A stretch of DNA of 64,000 nt from Claveliimonas bilis (GCF_030296775.1 NZ_AP027742.1:1178001-1242000), one strand, 5' to 3'. Positions 14,254 through 22,099 are shown, counted from the first letter of the stretch. Made by a program: numbers and translations. The notes: generated by a model not told the origin, from the sequence alone.

Positions 14254-15012
14254 ATGAACGAATTAATCAAAGTCAACTATGACACAGAACAGCCGACAGT
14301 ATCGGCAAGAGGATTACATAGGGCCCTGGAGATTGAAAAGCGCTTTAGTGCATGGTTTGAGACTAATAGTCAAGGCTTTGTTGAGGGGGAAGATTTTACA
14401 AGTGTACTTTCGGGTACGGTTGTAAATAACGGGGCACACAGAGAATTACAAGACTACGCATTATCTGTGGATATGGCAAAACATATCTGCCTTATGAGTC
14501 GGACAGAGAAAGGGAAACAGTGCCGCCAGTACTTCATTGATCTGGAGAAGGCCTGGAATACACCGGAGCAGATCATGGCAAGAGCATTAAGGATGGCAGA
14601 TCAGACTATTGAAAGCCTTAAAGAAAGATGTGCATTTCTCGGTGGACAAGTAGAAGAGCAACAACAGGTTATTGAGGAACTTCAGCCGAAAGCCACATAT
14701 TATGATCTCATACTCCAGTGTCCTGATTTGGTTTCCACAACAGAAATTGCAAAGGACTATGGAATGAGTGCCAAGAAGTTCAACGCTCTTCTGCATGACC
14801 TGAAAATCCAGTTTAAGCAGTCCGGAGTATGGTTTTTGTATCAGAAGTATGCGGGCTTTGGCTACACGAAGAGCAAAACTCATAACTATTCCGACGAAGA
14901 CGGTATACAGCACTCCAGGCAACATATGTACTGGACGCAGAAGGGACGGCTTTTCCTTTACGAGCATCTGAAGGGAATGGATATTGTACCCTTGATTGAA
15001 CAGGCGGCGTAG
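14254..15012 (+). CDS. Phage antirepressor (AntA/AntB + KilAC)
   Basis: 252 residues with AAAGGAGG upstream. The N-terminal AntA/AntB domain (VSARGLHRALEIEKRFSAWF, GEDFTSVLS, DYALSVDMAKHICLMSRTEK, GKQCRQYFIDLEKAW) is followed by a coiled coil (about 115-145) and a C-terminal KilAC DNA-binding-like domain (STTEIAKDYGMSAKKFNALL, GFGYTKSKTHNY, WTQKGRLFLYEHL). Antirepressors of this type bind or titrate phage repressors to favour induction. Third gene set of the early operon. Confidence 0.92.
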   Translation: MNELIKVNYDTEQPTVSARGLHRALEIEKRFSAWFETNSQGFVEGEDFTSVLSGTVVNNGAHRELQDYALSVDMAKHICLMSRTEKGKQCRQYFIDLEKAWNTPEQIMARALRMADQTIESLKERCAFLGGQVEEQQQVIEELQPKATYYDLILQCPDLVSTTEIAKDYGMSAKKFNALLHDLKIQFKQSGVWFLYQKYAGFGYTKSKTHNYSDEDGIQHSRQHMYWTQKGRLFLYEHLKGMDIVPLIEQAA

Positions 15013-15043
15013 GAAATCAACTGGTATTTATCGTAAGGCATGA

Positions 15044-15069
15044 GGTGTGCAATAAAAATGACAGGGAGG
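15044..15069 (+). repeat. 26-bp direct repeat, copy 1
   Basis: A 26-bp stretch starting GGTGTGCAATAAAAATGACA is repeated exactly at 15687-15712. Here it provides the GGGAGG ribosome site of the LexA-like gene. Confidence 0.85.
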
Positions 15070-15077
15070 TGAAAGAG

Positions 15078-15329
15078 GTGCAGAAAAGAGTAGTAAATAC
15101 TTCCGGTGTTATTAAGAATGAGGATATTTTGAACATGATTATTGATTTTATTCAGGTACATGGATATCCGCCAACGGTAGAAGAAATAGGAGACATTGCA
15201 GGGCTCAAAAGTAAAAATTCAACATGGTACCATTTGAAGCAAATGCTTTCCGCTGGAATGCTTGAGACAGATCATCCGGGATGTGCGAGAGCAATAAGAG
15301 TACCGGGATATATTTTTGTAAAAGGGTAA
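15078..15329 (+). CDS. LexA-type winged-helix DNA-binding protein
   Basis: 83 residues with a GTG start at 15078, seven bases after GGGAGG; an upstream GTG at 15045 is in frame but lacks a site. The fold is the LexA N-terminal winged helix: ILNMIIDFIQVHGYPPTVEE, IGDIAGLKSKNSTWYHLKQM, then the wing LETDHPGCARAIRVPG. There is no peptidase domain, so it would bind DNA without self-cleavage. Likely an early regulator, possibly one that reads SOS-like boxes. Confidence 0.8.
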   Translation: MQKRVVNTSGVIKNEDILNMIIDFIQVHGYPPTVEEIGDIAGLKSKNSTWYHLKQMLSAGMLETDHPGCARAIRVPGYIFVKG

Positions 15330-15368
15330 AGGCTATTCCACTCGCGAAATAGAATAGCCCCTTACCAA

Positions 15369-15497
15369 TTATTTTACTCGGATTGTTTTGTGCGTGGTCC
15401 GGGTAGAATGTCCGTTACTTACCGAAGTACGGACATGGATGCTTTTGCCATTGCTTGAGGGTCTGGCTGTAGAGCGAACCGTAATGCGTCTAGCCAT
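15369..15497 (-). CDS. Tiny basic phage protein
   Basis: 42 residues, ATG at 15495-15497, stop at 15369, with AAAGGTGGTG upstream. Begins MARRITVRSTARPSSNGKSI and is almost entirely basic, serine/threonine and histidine residues (VRTSVSNGHSTRTTHKTIRV), suggesting nucleic-acid contact. It faces against the early operon. Not recognised beyond resemblance to small phage proteins. Confidence 0.6.
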   Translation of the reverse strand: MARRITVRSTARPSSNGKSIHVRTSVSNGHSTRTTHKTIRVK

Positions 15498-15686
15498 ATT
15501 AACACCACCTTTCAATAAAGTATAAAACAATTGTTCTATTAATAGGATATGCCATGAACATTTGTTTTGTCAAATTATTGATACCATATAAAGTATTAAG
15601 AAATTCTTAAATTACAATATGTTGTGGGAAGTGTTGATAATGTGGATAACTACTTTGGAGTATCGATTGAGCAGTTCAGCAGAGTG

Positions 15687-15712
15687 GGTGTGCAATAAAA
15701 ATGACAGGGAGG
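15687..15712 (+). repeat. 26-bp direct repeat, copy 2
   Basis: Exact copy of 15044-15069, 643 bp downstream. It is followed by a ten-codon open frame (TTG at 15721) that ends TAATG, overlapping the start of the gene at 15753. Confidence 0.85.
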
Positions 15713-15752
15713 ATATTTATTTGATTCAAAGAAAGGAGAGTGATAGCGAATA

Positions 15753-15914
15753 ATGTTTAGTCTTATGCTTGCGTTGATTAATATGACCTCCATCTTTATT
15801 TTGGCAAGGTCAATAAAAAAGATGGAGGACTTTGCGAAACAAAAACTTAGAGAAGAGCTTAAAAAAGAGAATCCTAATAAAGAAGTTGATTTACGAAAAT
15901 GTCTACTGGATTAA
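15753..15914 (+). CDS. Small membrane-anchored coiled-coil protein
   Basis: 53 residues, ATG at 15753, with GAAAGGAGAG 12 bases before. One N-terminal hydrophobic helix (MFSLMLALINMTSIFILA) and a charged helical tail (KKMEDFAKQKLREELKKEN). Coupled to an upstream ten-codon frame through the TAATG overlap. Its last 41 bases overlap the convergent gene at 15874. Function unknown. Confidence 0.55.
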   Translation: MFSLMLALINMTSIFILARSIKKMEDFAKQKLREELKKENPNKEVDLRKCLLD

Positions 15915-16236
15915 ATGTGCTTTTGATACAAGATTCAAGTTCGGATAATTGTGAATCGTTTTGCCCGGGTGGCACAAAAGTAAATGGTAAATATTGGGGA
16001 TCAGGTTGCATGAACAGATAAAGTTTTCCGCTTAAATCTGGTAACAAAAAAAGCCGACCATTGTAGTAGCTCATGAAATAACCAGCATTACTATTAATTT
16101 CGTTTATAGTAGAAAAATATTTGGATGAAAATTTGTTTGAATCGGTATTTACATCATATTTTTCCCACTTAATAATGAAGGATCGAGTTTTTTCAATTAT
16201 TTTTTTAATAAGTAAGGTTGTATTATATGCCGTCAT
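15874..16236 (-). CDS. Hypothetical accessory protein
   Basis: 120 residues from the ATG at 16236, preceded by AGGAGGT. Soluble, aromatic-rich (YFMSYYNGRLFLLPDLSGKL, FMQPDPQYLPFTFVPPGQND). The start is four bases after the end of the upstream membrane gene at 16241-16642, so the two form a leftward two-gene unit, opposite to the surrounding early operon. No family recognised. Confidence 0.6.
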   Translation of the reverse strand: MTAYNTTLLIKKIIEKTRSFIIKWEKYDVNTDSNKFSSKYFSTINEINSNAGYFMSYYNGRLFLLPDLSGKLYLFMQPDPQYLPFTFVPPGQNDSQLSELESCIKSTFNPVDIFVNQLLY

Positions 16237-16240
16237 GATG

Positions 16241-16642
16241 CTACCTCCTAACATTGGGCTTTGTTGTTATTTCATTCAATAAATAACGGTATCTTGCTAA
16301 TTGCTCACTAGAGTCGAGATTTAATGAACTGATCAAATCTATCATTTCATTGATTTGGGAAAGTTCTTGCTCGGAAAAAAGGGGTTCATATTTTTTCCTG
16401 TATTCAATTAAATCTCGTTGGAATTCTGGTAATAATTCAGCGTTTGAAAATTCATTACGAACTGCATTTTTACCAGAAGAAAGAAGATTTAAAAGGATAT
16501 CATCTCTATTAATATTAAATTCTTCGGCGGTGTGAGAATATTCAATTTGCTGTTTTATGCTTCCGGTTCTTATTGCGATTCCTATAGAAAAAAATAACCC
16601 TATAATGCTCGCAATGCCAGCTATTACGTTAAAAATATCCAA
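16241..16642 (-). CDS. Single-helix membrane protein of a two-gene accessory unit
   Basis: 133 residues. N-terminal membrane helix (FNVIAGIASIIGLFFSIGIA), then a helical charged domain (FNINRDDILLNLLSSGKNAV, QELSQINEMIDLISSL). AGAGGATGTG precedes the start. It is followed four bases later by 15874-16236. Two-gene leftward insertions in an early operon are typical accessory (moron) units; a role in exclusion of other phages is possible but unproven. Confidence 0.6.
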   Translation of the reverse strand: MDIFNVIAGIASIIGLFFSIGIAIRTGSIKQQIEYSHTAEEFNINRDDILLNLLSSGKNAVRNEFSNAELLPEFQRDLIEYRKKYEPLFSEQELSQINEMIDLISSLNLDSSEQLARYRYLLNEITTKPNVRR

Positions 16643-16771
16643 TAAAACACATCCTCTCTAAAATATTCCGAATTCGATAATTAAAGTATAGGAGAGGCAA
16701 AACGAAAAAGCAAGCTATTTGATTATTTATTAGAAAATCCTGGAAATCTGAAAGAGGAAGGAGATAAAACT

Positions 16772-17140
16772 ATGAAGGAAAACAAGAAAAATAAGAAGAA
16801 GGACAATATCACTGTGAAAAAAAGATATACAGGAGATATCGAACCTCAAGGGCAAAAAGGAATGGAAGGACCTAAAGGACCATGCGGGGCACCGGGGTAT
16901 ATCGGCTACAGTAAAAAAGACATCAAAGCCATGAAAAAGGCGGCGAAACGCAAGGAAAAAGAGCAAAAGAAGCGCAAAAAGATGAAAAATAAGCTGAATG
17001 AGATCCTAGAGTGGTGTGAGCAGGAAAATTACAGCGTACATGATGTGGAATGGCTGGCAAAAGAACTGGAAAAGGCAATTAGATCCCAGAAGATTAAGGC
17101 AAGAAAAATAAAAGTAAAAAATCTATATACGATTTTCTAA
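16772..17140 (+). CDS. Small lysine-rich protein with a short collagen-like tract
   Basis: 122 residues starting at the ATG at 16772 after AGGAAGGAG. Strongly basic (repeated KKNKKKDN, KKAAKRKEKEQKKRKK). Residues 29-45 form a few G-x-y triplets (GQKGMEGPKGPCGAPGYIG), too few for a stable triple helix. The C-terminus is helical (LNEILEWCEQENYSVHDVEW). Position in the early operon suggests a nucleic-acid-interacting accessory protein; function unknown. Confidence 0.6.
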   Translation: MKENKKNKKKDNITVKKRYTGDIEPQGQKGMEGPKGPCGAPGYIGYSKKDIKAMKKAAKRKEKEQKKRKKMKNKLNEILEWCEQENYSVHDVEWLAKELEKAIRSQKIKARKIKVKNLYTIF

Positions 17141-17224
17141 ATGTTATAAAAAAGAGCATTTATATATAGGAAACACAGCAACCCGGACAATCCGTAAGGA
17201 ATACATTTTAGAGAGGTGGTGCAT

Positions 17225-17323
17225 GTGAATCCAGATATGAAAAAGATTATGCAAGTGATGATTTCATTATTGGAGGAACAAGAAAAAGCAAAAATAACAT
17301 ACGAATTGGAGAAAACCGCTTAA
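17225..17323 (+). CDS. Tiny early protein
   Basis: 32 residues, GTG at 17225 after GAGAGGTGG; the ATG two bases earlier is followed at once by TGA. Sequence MNPDMKKIMQVMISLLEEQE is one amphipathic helix. Unknown function; kept because of its clean ribosome site and tight packing with following genes. Confidence 0.45.
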   Translation: MNPDMKKIMQVMISLLEEQEKAKITYELEKTA

Positions 17324-17361
17324 GGCGGTAAACGATGGACAAGCAGAAAGGAGGCAGCTGG

Positions 17362-17496
17362 ATGAGAAAAGTAAAAAGGATCGCTTATGAAGCAGCGGTA
17401 ATCGCATGGGACATTTACATCGGACTTGCTCCATTCACACTTGCAGTTACGTTGATCTTGTTTACAGGTTGGGCCTGGAAGCTGCTGGGATGGTGA
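17362..17496 (+). CDS. Tiny membrane protein
   Basis: 44 residues from the ATG at 17362, seven bases after AAAGGAGG; an ATG at 17335 is an alternative. Two hydrophobic stretches (IAYEAAVIAWDIYIGL, FTLAVTLILFTGWAW). Similar tiny membrane genes are common in phage early operons. Unknown function. Confidence 0.5.
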   Translation: MRKVKRIAYEAAVIAWDIYIGLAPFTLAVTLILFTGWAWKLLGW

Positions 17497-17511
17497 AGGA
17501 GGTGAGGAAAG

Positions 17512-17682
17512 ATGAAGAATCAGATAACATGGCTAAAAGCACAGGAAGAAATTATATTGAATAGAATTTCTTACCGAAAGCAATCTTTGCACAAGCTGGA
17601 AGAAGATTTAAAAGTCGTTAGAGAGCTTCTTGAAAAAGTGGAGCAGTCAAAGAAACTGCCCCAAGAAACTAATGCTGATTAA
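17512..17682 (+). CDS. Small coiled-coil protein
   Basis: 56 residues, ATG at 17512 after GGAGGTGAGG. Almost wholly helical and charged (AQEEIILNRISYRKQSLHKL, EEDLKVVRELLEKVEQ). Overlaps the convergent gene at 17669 by 14 bases. Unknown function. Confidence 0.5.
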   Translation: MKNQITWLKAQEEIILNRISYRKQSLHKLEEDLKVVRELLEKVEQSKKLPQETNAD

Positions 17683-17857
17683 GGTAAGTAAGAATTTCAG
17701 CTTTAAAGGAGCGAAAAGCCTTTACTGTAGCGTCATGGCTGGCTTTTAAGGCTTCTCCAACACTGTCATCATAACAATATGAACAGGCTTTTCCAGCATT
17801 TGTTTCATAATCTTTGATGATTTCCTCAAGATTATTATTCAAATCATCAATCGTCAT
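17669..17857 (-). CDS. Small hypothetical protein, leftward
   Basis: 62 residues from the ATG at 17857 with AAAGGAG upstream. Helical (MTIDDLNNNLEEIIKDYETN, VKAFRSFKAEILTYL) with a CSYC pair. Read against the early operon. No family recognised. Confidence 0.5.
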   Translation of the reverse strand: MTIDDLNNNLEEIIKDYETNAGKACSYCYDDSVGEALKASHDATVKAFRSFKAEILTYLNQH

Positions 17858-17953
17858 GAGGATGCTCCTTTCATCCTGTATTCCGGAATAATCCGGTAAT
17901 TATAATATAAGGAAGGTTGGATTGATTGGCAAGTAATTAGGAGGTGAGGAAAG

Positions 17954-18112
17954 ATGAAGGAGATCAAACAGTGTAAGGATTGCGGGAATTGCCTTCCAAT
18001 CAGAGAAGGAGATTTTACTTGCAGCGAACATCCGGGAAGTGTCGTTTTAGAAGACTATGGTCCGGGAGAAGATTTTCTGATATGTAACGGGAAAGACTTC
18101 ACAGAAAAATAA
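17954..18112 (+). CDS. Small Cys-rich protein
   Basis: 52 residues, ATG at 17954 after GGAGGTGAGG. Cysteines in QCKDCGNCLPI, FTCSEH and FLICNG suggest a zinc site, as in other small phage proteins that modulate host nucleic-acid enzymes. No named family. Confidence 0.55.
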   Translation: MKEIKQCKDCGNCLPIREGDFTCSEHPGSVVLEDYGPGEDFLICNGKDFTEK

Positions 18113-18195
18113 GAAGAGCGCCCACATGAGCCGGCAAGCTCGGGCACTCTGAAAATTAACCAATTTTATTTTAAGCGAAAGAGAGGAAATTGTAA

Positions 18196-18390
18196 ATGAA
18201 TTTTGAAGATAAAATTAGCATTCCTGCACAGGAATATAGTACACTTTGTCGAATGGCCGGGAAGATGGAATCGATCATCGAGTACACAATGACAAGGAAG
18301 GACTCTGATTTTTTAGATAAAAATATTATAAAAGCGATCGTAGGTGAAAGGCACTTCCATAGAGTTGGGGAAGGTGAGGATAATGTATGA
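18196..18390 (+). CDS. Small early phage protein
   Basis: 64 residues, ATG at 18196 with AGAGGA upstream. MNFEDKISIPAQEYSTLCRM resembles the opening of many short phage proteins; no motif of known function. Overlaps the next gene by eight bases, a sign of translational coupling. Confidence 0.55.
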   Translation: MNFEDKISIPAQEYSTLCRMAGKMESIIEYTMTRKDSDFLDKNIIKAIVGERHFHRVGEGEDNV

Positions 18391-18562
18391 CTATAAATGC
18401 TCCATTTGCGGATGTTCTTTGGATCCAACAGAGAAATGTGATTGTCAAATGACACATGAACGCAATCTTCAGATGGTAGATGATCTATTGGTGGAAGAGG
18501 CAGACGGACAGATGAAATTAAAGGAGGCTGCAAATTATGGAACATATCCCTGGTTACGATGA
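18383..18562 (+). CDS. Zinc-ribbon small protein
   Basis: 59 residues from the ATG at 18383, which has AAGGTGAGG upstream. CSICGCSLDPTEKCDCQ holds two CxxC/CxC pairs, a likely zinc ribbon; the rest is helical. Overlaps neighbours on both sides. Unknown role. Confidence 0.6.
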   Translation: MYDYKCSICGCSLDPTEKCDCQMTHERNLQMVDDLLVEEADGQMKLKEAANYGTYPWLR

Positions 18563-18710
18563 CTGGAAAACAACTCCTCCTGACGATCCGGAGCCAGTAG
18601 CATACTGTGATGATTGCGGTCATCCGCTTTTTGAAGGAGACGGAATTACAGATATCTTTGGATATCACTGGTGTGATGAATGTTTGGCAGATAAGAGGAG
18701 GATATTGTAG
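18537..18710 (+). CDS. Zinc-ribbon small protein
   Basis: 57 residues, ATG at 18537 after AAAGGAGG. CDDCGHPLFEGDGITDIFGY followed by HWCDEC gives a classic four-cysteine treble-clef-like site found in many small phage proteins. It abuts the annealing-protein gene with no gap, so it is in the recombination operon. Confidence 0.65.
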   Translation: MEHIPGYDDWKTTPPDDPEPVAYCDDCGHPLFEGDGITDIFGYHWCDECLADKRRIL

Positions 18711-19328
18711 ATGTTAAAAAGTTACGAAGAGCTTAGAAATATAGATGTGAAAAGGTTCTGCAAGAAACGTGATGGGCTAGATTATCTTCCGTGGGCTATG
18801 TGTGTAAAGCTTTTGCATGACAACGGGGCGGAAGTTGTAAGATGGGAGCCTATTCCAGATCCATCTACAGGTTCTAGTTTGATTATGTCGAATCAGACAT
18901 TCACAGATAGTAAGGGAAATACAAATCGGTGCTATGAAACCAGAATCCGTGTGACGATAGATGATAAAGAATATGAGATGCAGACACCCGTCATGAATGG
19001 TGCAAATCCGGTGAAAGACAATAGCATGAGCCAACAAAGGGTATGGAATAGCATGTGCAGAGCTTTTGTGAAATGCGTTGCTCTTAACACAGGATTAGGG
19101 TTTGATCTGTGGCTGAAAGAGGAGGACGGCGAAAATCCTGACATTCCACGCAATTTAGATATGCCAGCTTCAGAGCCAAAGATAAAATCCTTGAAAAATA
19201 AGTGTGCATCCTATGACGTCAATTTAGAAGAATGGCTTAATAAAAGGAATTGGAAGATAGAAACGTTGACAGAGGGACAGGCTGCATGGATGCTATCAGT
19301 TCTACAAAAACAACTTGGTGATGAATAA
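18711..19328 (+). CDS. Sak-type single-strand annealing protein
   Basis: 205 residues, ATG at 18711. Residues 1-140 match the SSAP_Sak (formerly DUF1071) family: FCKKRDGLDYLPWAMCVKLL, GANPVKDNSMSQQRVWNSMC, RAFVKCVALNTGLGFDLW. The C-terminal part is variable. These proteins bind single strands and anneal complementary DNA during phage recombination and replication. It is followed by NinB-like and RusA-like genes, a usual recombination set. Confidence 0.87.
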   Translation: MLKSYEELRNIDVKRFCKKRDGLDYLPWAMCVKLLHDNGAEVVRWEPIPDPSTGSSLIMSNQTFTDSKGNTNRCYETRIRVTIDDKEYEMQTPVMNGANPVKDNSMSQQRVWNSMCRAFVKCVALNTGLGFDLWLKEEDGENPDIPRNLDMPASEPKIKSLKNKCASYDVNLEEWLNKRNWKIETLTEGQAAWMLSVLQKQLGDE

Positions 19329-19900
19329 TGAGATTCACAGGTAAGTTGAAAGAGCCGATCGTGGATTATCTCACTGGCCGTCTTACTATCCTGTTTGAGC
19401 CGTGTGAGGATTTCCGGCAGGCCTACGAAGAATTAAGAGGCTGTGAGAAATTAAGTCTTGAAATCAAAAAATATAGACGAAAAAGAAGTTTAGACGCGAA
19501 TGCTTATCATTGGGTATTAGTAGGAAAACTGGCTAGAGTTCTGGGACTAAGTAATGCAGAGATTCATAACATGGCTTTAAGGCAGTACGGCCAGCCAGAA
19601 ATCTATGAAGAAAAGGGAGTCTATATGACGATTCCGGACACAGATGAAGCAAGGCATAAAGTAGACAATGCGATGGATTATCATTTGCTGCCTACTTCAC
19701 AAGTCAGAGAAGGGAAAGACAGAGTCATGTATAGGACCTATAAGCTTTTACGTGGCTCCCATACTTACAATACAGAAGAAATGTCCCGGCTCATAGATGG
19801 AATGATAACTATGTGTAAAGAAGCTGGGATCCCGGATGCAGAGATAGCAACACCAGACGAAAAAAGATTGTTGAAAGAGAAGTACGGGGTAGAGATATGA
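19328..19900 (+). CDS. NinB-like recombination protein
   Basis: 190 residues; its ATG overlaps the stop of the annealing gene by one base. The segment KKYRRKRSLDANAYHWVLVG fits the conserved core of NinB/Orf proteins, which bind single-stranded DNA and assist annealing. The C-terminal SRLIDGMITMCKEAGIPDAE is typical of Firmicutes versions. It ends four bases into the next gene. The family call rests on motif and position. Confidence 0.72.
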   Translation: MRFTGKLKEPIVDYLTGRLTILFEPCEDFRQAYEELRGCEKLSLEIKKYRRKRSLDANAYHWVLVGKLARVLGLSNAEIHNMALRQYGQPEIYEEKGVYMTIPDTDEARHKVDNAMDYHLLPTSQVREGKDRVMYRTYKLLRGSHTYNTEEMSRLIDGMITMCKEAGIPDAEIATPDEKRLLKEKYGVEI

Positions 19901-20208
19901 AGAGACTTTGGAGTATTTTTACTGACGATATGGATCATTGTATGTATACAGGAATGTATGGAGTAGAAAGGCACCATGTATTCAGCCACACACCGGGAGA
20001 AAGAAAGCTCTGTGAAAAGTACGGTTTCATTGCGCCACTTCATCCGAAACTGCATCCAAACGGTGTACATGCTGGTACCCAGGCTAAGGAAATTGACAGA
20101 GATCTTCGTTTCCGCTGCAGAGAGTATTACATAGCACACTATGGAACAGAGGAGGACTTCCGAAGGGAGTTTTTCTATACAACAGCTAACCAATATATCA
20201 CAAAGTAA
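19897..20208 (+). CDS. HNH-like phage protein
   Basis: 103 residues, overlapping the NinB-like stop. GMYGVERHHVFSHTPGERKL followed by KYGFIAPLHPKLHPNGVH has the HH...H layout of small HNH-type phage nucleases that accompany NinB genes. No cysteine pair is seen, so zinc binding is uncertain. Likely part of the recombination module. Confidence 0.6.
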   Translation: MKRLWSIFTDDMDHCMYTGMYGVERHHVFSHTPGERKLCEKYGFIAPLHPKLHPNGVHAGTQAKEIDRDLRFRCREYYIAHYGTEEDFRREFFYTTANQYITK

Positions 20209-20274
20209 CTCGTAAACGATACGCATAACGAAGTGGATGCCTGCCGGAGTAATCCGGCAGGGGAAAGGAGAAGC

Positions 20275-20601
20275 GTGACATCAAAAGCTAAAGCAGAAGA
20301 ATATTTTAACCGGATATCGGATGGACATAGACATGCAATCAAAAGGCCTTGGGATTCCAATACAGACAGATGTTTACGTGCAATGATTGAAAAGGCAAAT
20401 AAAAATGGAGATTGCATTATCAATGTAGGGGATGGGATTTACAGGCCAATTCCCGGAGATCCGGTAGATGAAAAAGAGTACCGGGAATATCTTGCAAAAG
20501 ACAGAAGCCGTGCGAAAGAAATACTGTTAAAGGTTTCTTGCATGGAGCAAACATTTGAGGGTTGGAAACATGAAGCATTATATGCTAATCATCAACGGTA
20601 A
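20275..20601 (+). CDS. Hypothetical phage protein
   Basis: 108 residues with a GTG start at 20275 after GGGGAAAGGAG. A short hairpin (CCTGCCGGA / TCCGGCAGG, 20240-20261) sits just before the ribosome site and may affect translation. Contains DSNTDRCLRAMIEKANKNGD and a helical C-terminus; no recognised domain. Overlaps the RusA gene by 32 bases. Confidence 0.6.
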   Translation: MTSKAKAEEYFNRISDGHRHAIKRPWDSNTDRCLRAMIEKANKNGDCIINVGDGIYRPIPGDPVDEKEYREYLAKDRSRAKEILLKVSCMEQTFEGWKHEALYANHQR

Positions 20602-20947
20602 GCTAAATAATCTGAACGATTATATTACAGCCTGCCGGACAAATCCGTATAAAGGAGCCAAGGTAAAGGCTCATAATGAGAATATTGTGAAAGCGTGTAT
20701 TTATGAACAGCTCGGCAGACTCCGGATTCAAGGCCCTGTGTATATGAAATACAGATGGTTTGAACCGGATAGGCGGCGAGATCTTGATAATATCTCATCC
20801 TTTGGCAGGAAAGTGATACAGGATGCTCTGGTAGAAACACATGTCTTGCGAAATGATGGATGGACGGAGATCACAGGATTTCGTGATGATTTTTATATAG
20901 ACAGAAAGAATCCAAGGATTGAAGTGGAAATCGAGGAGGTGGGATGA
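20570..20947 (+). CDS. RusA-like Holliday junction resolvase
   Basis: 125 residues from the ATG at 20570. The RusA signature is present: YRWFEPDRRRDLDNISSFGR with the catalytic aspartates of the DLDN block, then KVIQDALVETHVLRNDGWTE carrying the later conserved Asp. RusA enzymes cut Holliday junctions formed during phage recombination and help packaging. Overlaps the preceding gene and is one base from the next start. Confidence 0.88.
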   Translation: MKHYMLIINGKLNNLNDYITACRTNPYKGAKVKAHNENIVKACIYEQLGRLRIQGPVYMKYRWFEPDRRRDLDNISSFGRKVIQDALVETHVLRNDGWTEITGFRDDFYIDRKNPRIEVEIEEVG

Positions 20948-20948
20948 T

Positions 20949-21971
20949 GTGCCGAATAGGATCATAAAAGATTCAATAAATGAAAGTAAGGGACTATCCG
21001 AGGTGAGCTTTTTTGCAGAAGATTTGTATAAACGTCTTATAACTTATGCCGACGACTACGGAAGATTTAATGCAGACTGTCAAATCATGCGTGCAAGACT
21101 TTATCCAAGGGAGATAGAGATTGTAAGTGAATCAGATATTGAAGATGCATTAATTGAACTATCCGGGGTAGGAAAAGTGGCGTTTTATACATCTTATGCG
21201 AGAAAAGAAATTTACGGATGTCTTCCAAAATGGTCTGAACACCAGAGGATAAGAGACAGTAAGAACAAGTGTCCAGACCCAGATGATACATATGTAAATG
21301 ACTGGTATCTTCGCAGGTTTGTGCCTATAAAAATGAAGATGGATATCATAGAAAGAGATGGATTTAAGTGCCAGATATGTGGAAGGTATATTTCAGCAGC
21401 AGATAATGCCTATGCAGTTGTAAAAATGGGATCAGGATTGTTTCACATAGATCACATTGTACCTGTTTCACAAGGGGGCAGAGCCACAATGGAAAACTTG
21501 AGACTGACATGCCCAAAATGCAATCAATCAAGAAAAAAGAAGTTTACGTTTGATGAAATTCTTAAGATGACACGTGATTTGCAGAAAGATGCGGCGAGAT
21601 GCGGCGAGTTGCCGAAAAAATCTGCCTTAATCCAATCCGAATCCAAATCCGAATCCGAATCCAAATCCTACACGGGCGACGTGCGCCTTGATGGTGCGAT
21701 TTTAGATTTTATTGAGCACAGGAGAAAGATGCGGAAACCTATGACGGACAGAGCGATTGAGCTGATGATAACCAAGCTCAAAAAGCTCGGTAAGGATACG
21801 GATGAGCAGATAGATATCATCAACCAGTCCATTGAACGCGGCTGGCAGGGGGTTTTTCCGTTGGAAGCTGTAAACAATAAGCAGAAAAGTAGCTTTAACA
21901 ACTTCAAAGGCCGCGACTACAGCGGTCAGATAGATGACCTGACAAAAGCCCTGATTGAAGGGGGAAAATAA
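20949..21971 (+). CDS. Phage replisome organizer with internal HNH domain
   Basis: 340 residues with a GTG start at 20949 after AGGAGGTGGGATGAT. The N-terminus (RIIKDSINESKGLSEVSFFA, ITYADDYGRFNADCQIMRAR) is the replisome-organizer/DnaD-like domain. At about residues 133-200 a complete HNH nuclease domain is inserted: FKCQICGRYISAADNAYAVV, HIDHIVPVSQGG, TMENLRLTCPKCNQSRKKKF. A low-complexity SESK repeat (about 227-238) and a C-terminal DnaD-like part follow. No DnaC-type loader gene lies downstream. Confidence 0.85.
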   Translation: MPNRIIKDSINESKGLSEVSFFAEDLYKRLITYADDYGRFNADCQIMRARLYPREIEIVSESDIEDALIELSGVGKVAFYTSYARKEIYGCLPKWSEHQRIRDSKNKCPDPDDTYVNDWYLRRFVPIKMKMDIIERDGFKCQICGRYISAADNAYAVVKMGSGLFHIDHIVPVSQGGRATMENLRLTCPKCNQSRKKKFTFDEILKMTRDLQKDAARCGELPKKSALIQSESKSESESKSYTGDVRLDGAILDFIEHRRKMRKPMTDRAIELMITKLKKLGKDTDEQIDIINQSIERGWQGVFPLEAVNNKQKSSFNNFKGRDYSGQIDDLTKALIEGGK

Positions 21972-22070
21972 ACGGACATACCGATTTCGTAGACGTCCGG
22001 GGAAGCACATGGTAAACCGGATATGTGAGAAAAATACAGAAATAGAAAGGAGCCAGTTGTACCTTGACAA

Positions 22071-22099
22071 TTGAATATTGATGGTTGAAGTAGTATAAT
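22071..22099 (+). promoter_or_regulatory. Promoter of the 22133 cassette
   Basis: TTGAAT (22071-22076), 17-bp spacer, TATAAT (22094-22099). It drives only the next gene, which ends in its own terminator, inside an operon that otherwise reads through. Confidence 0.65.

Noticed and set aside
21636-21668. Hexamer repeat considered as a replication origin iteron set
   Set aside because: Repeats are only six bases, in frame as Ser-Glu/Ser-Lys codons, with no adjacent AT-rich unwinding region; a coding repeat is the simpler reading.
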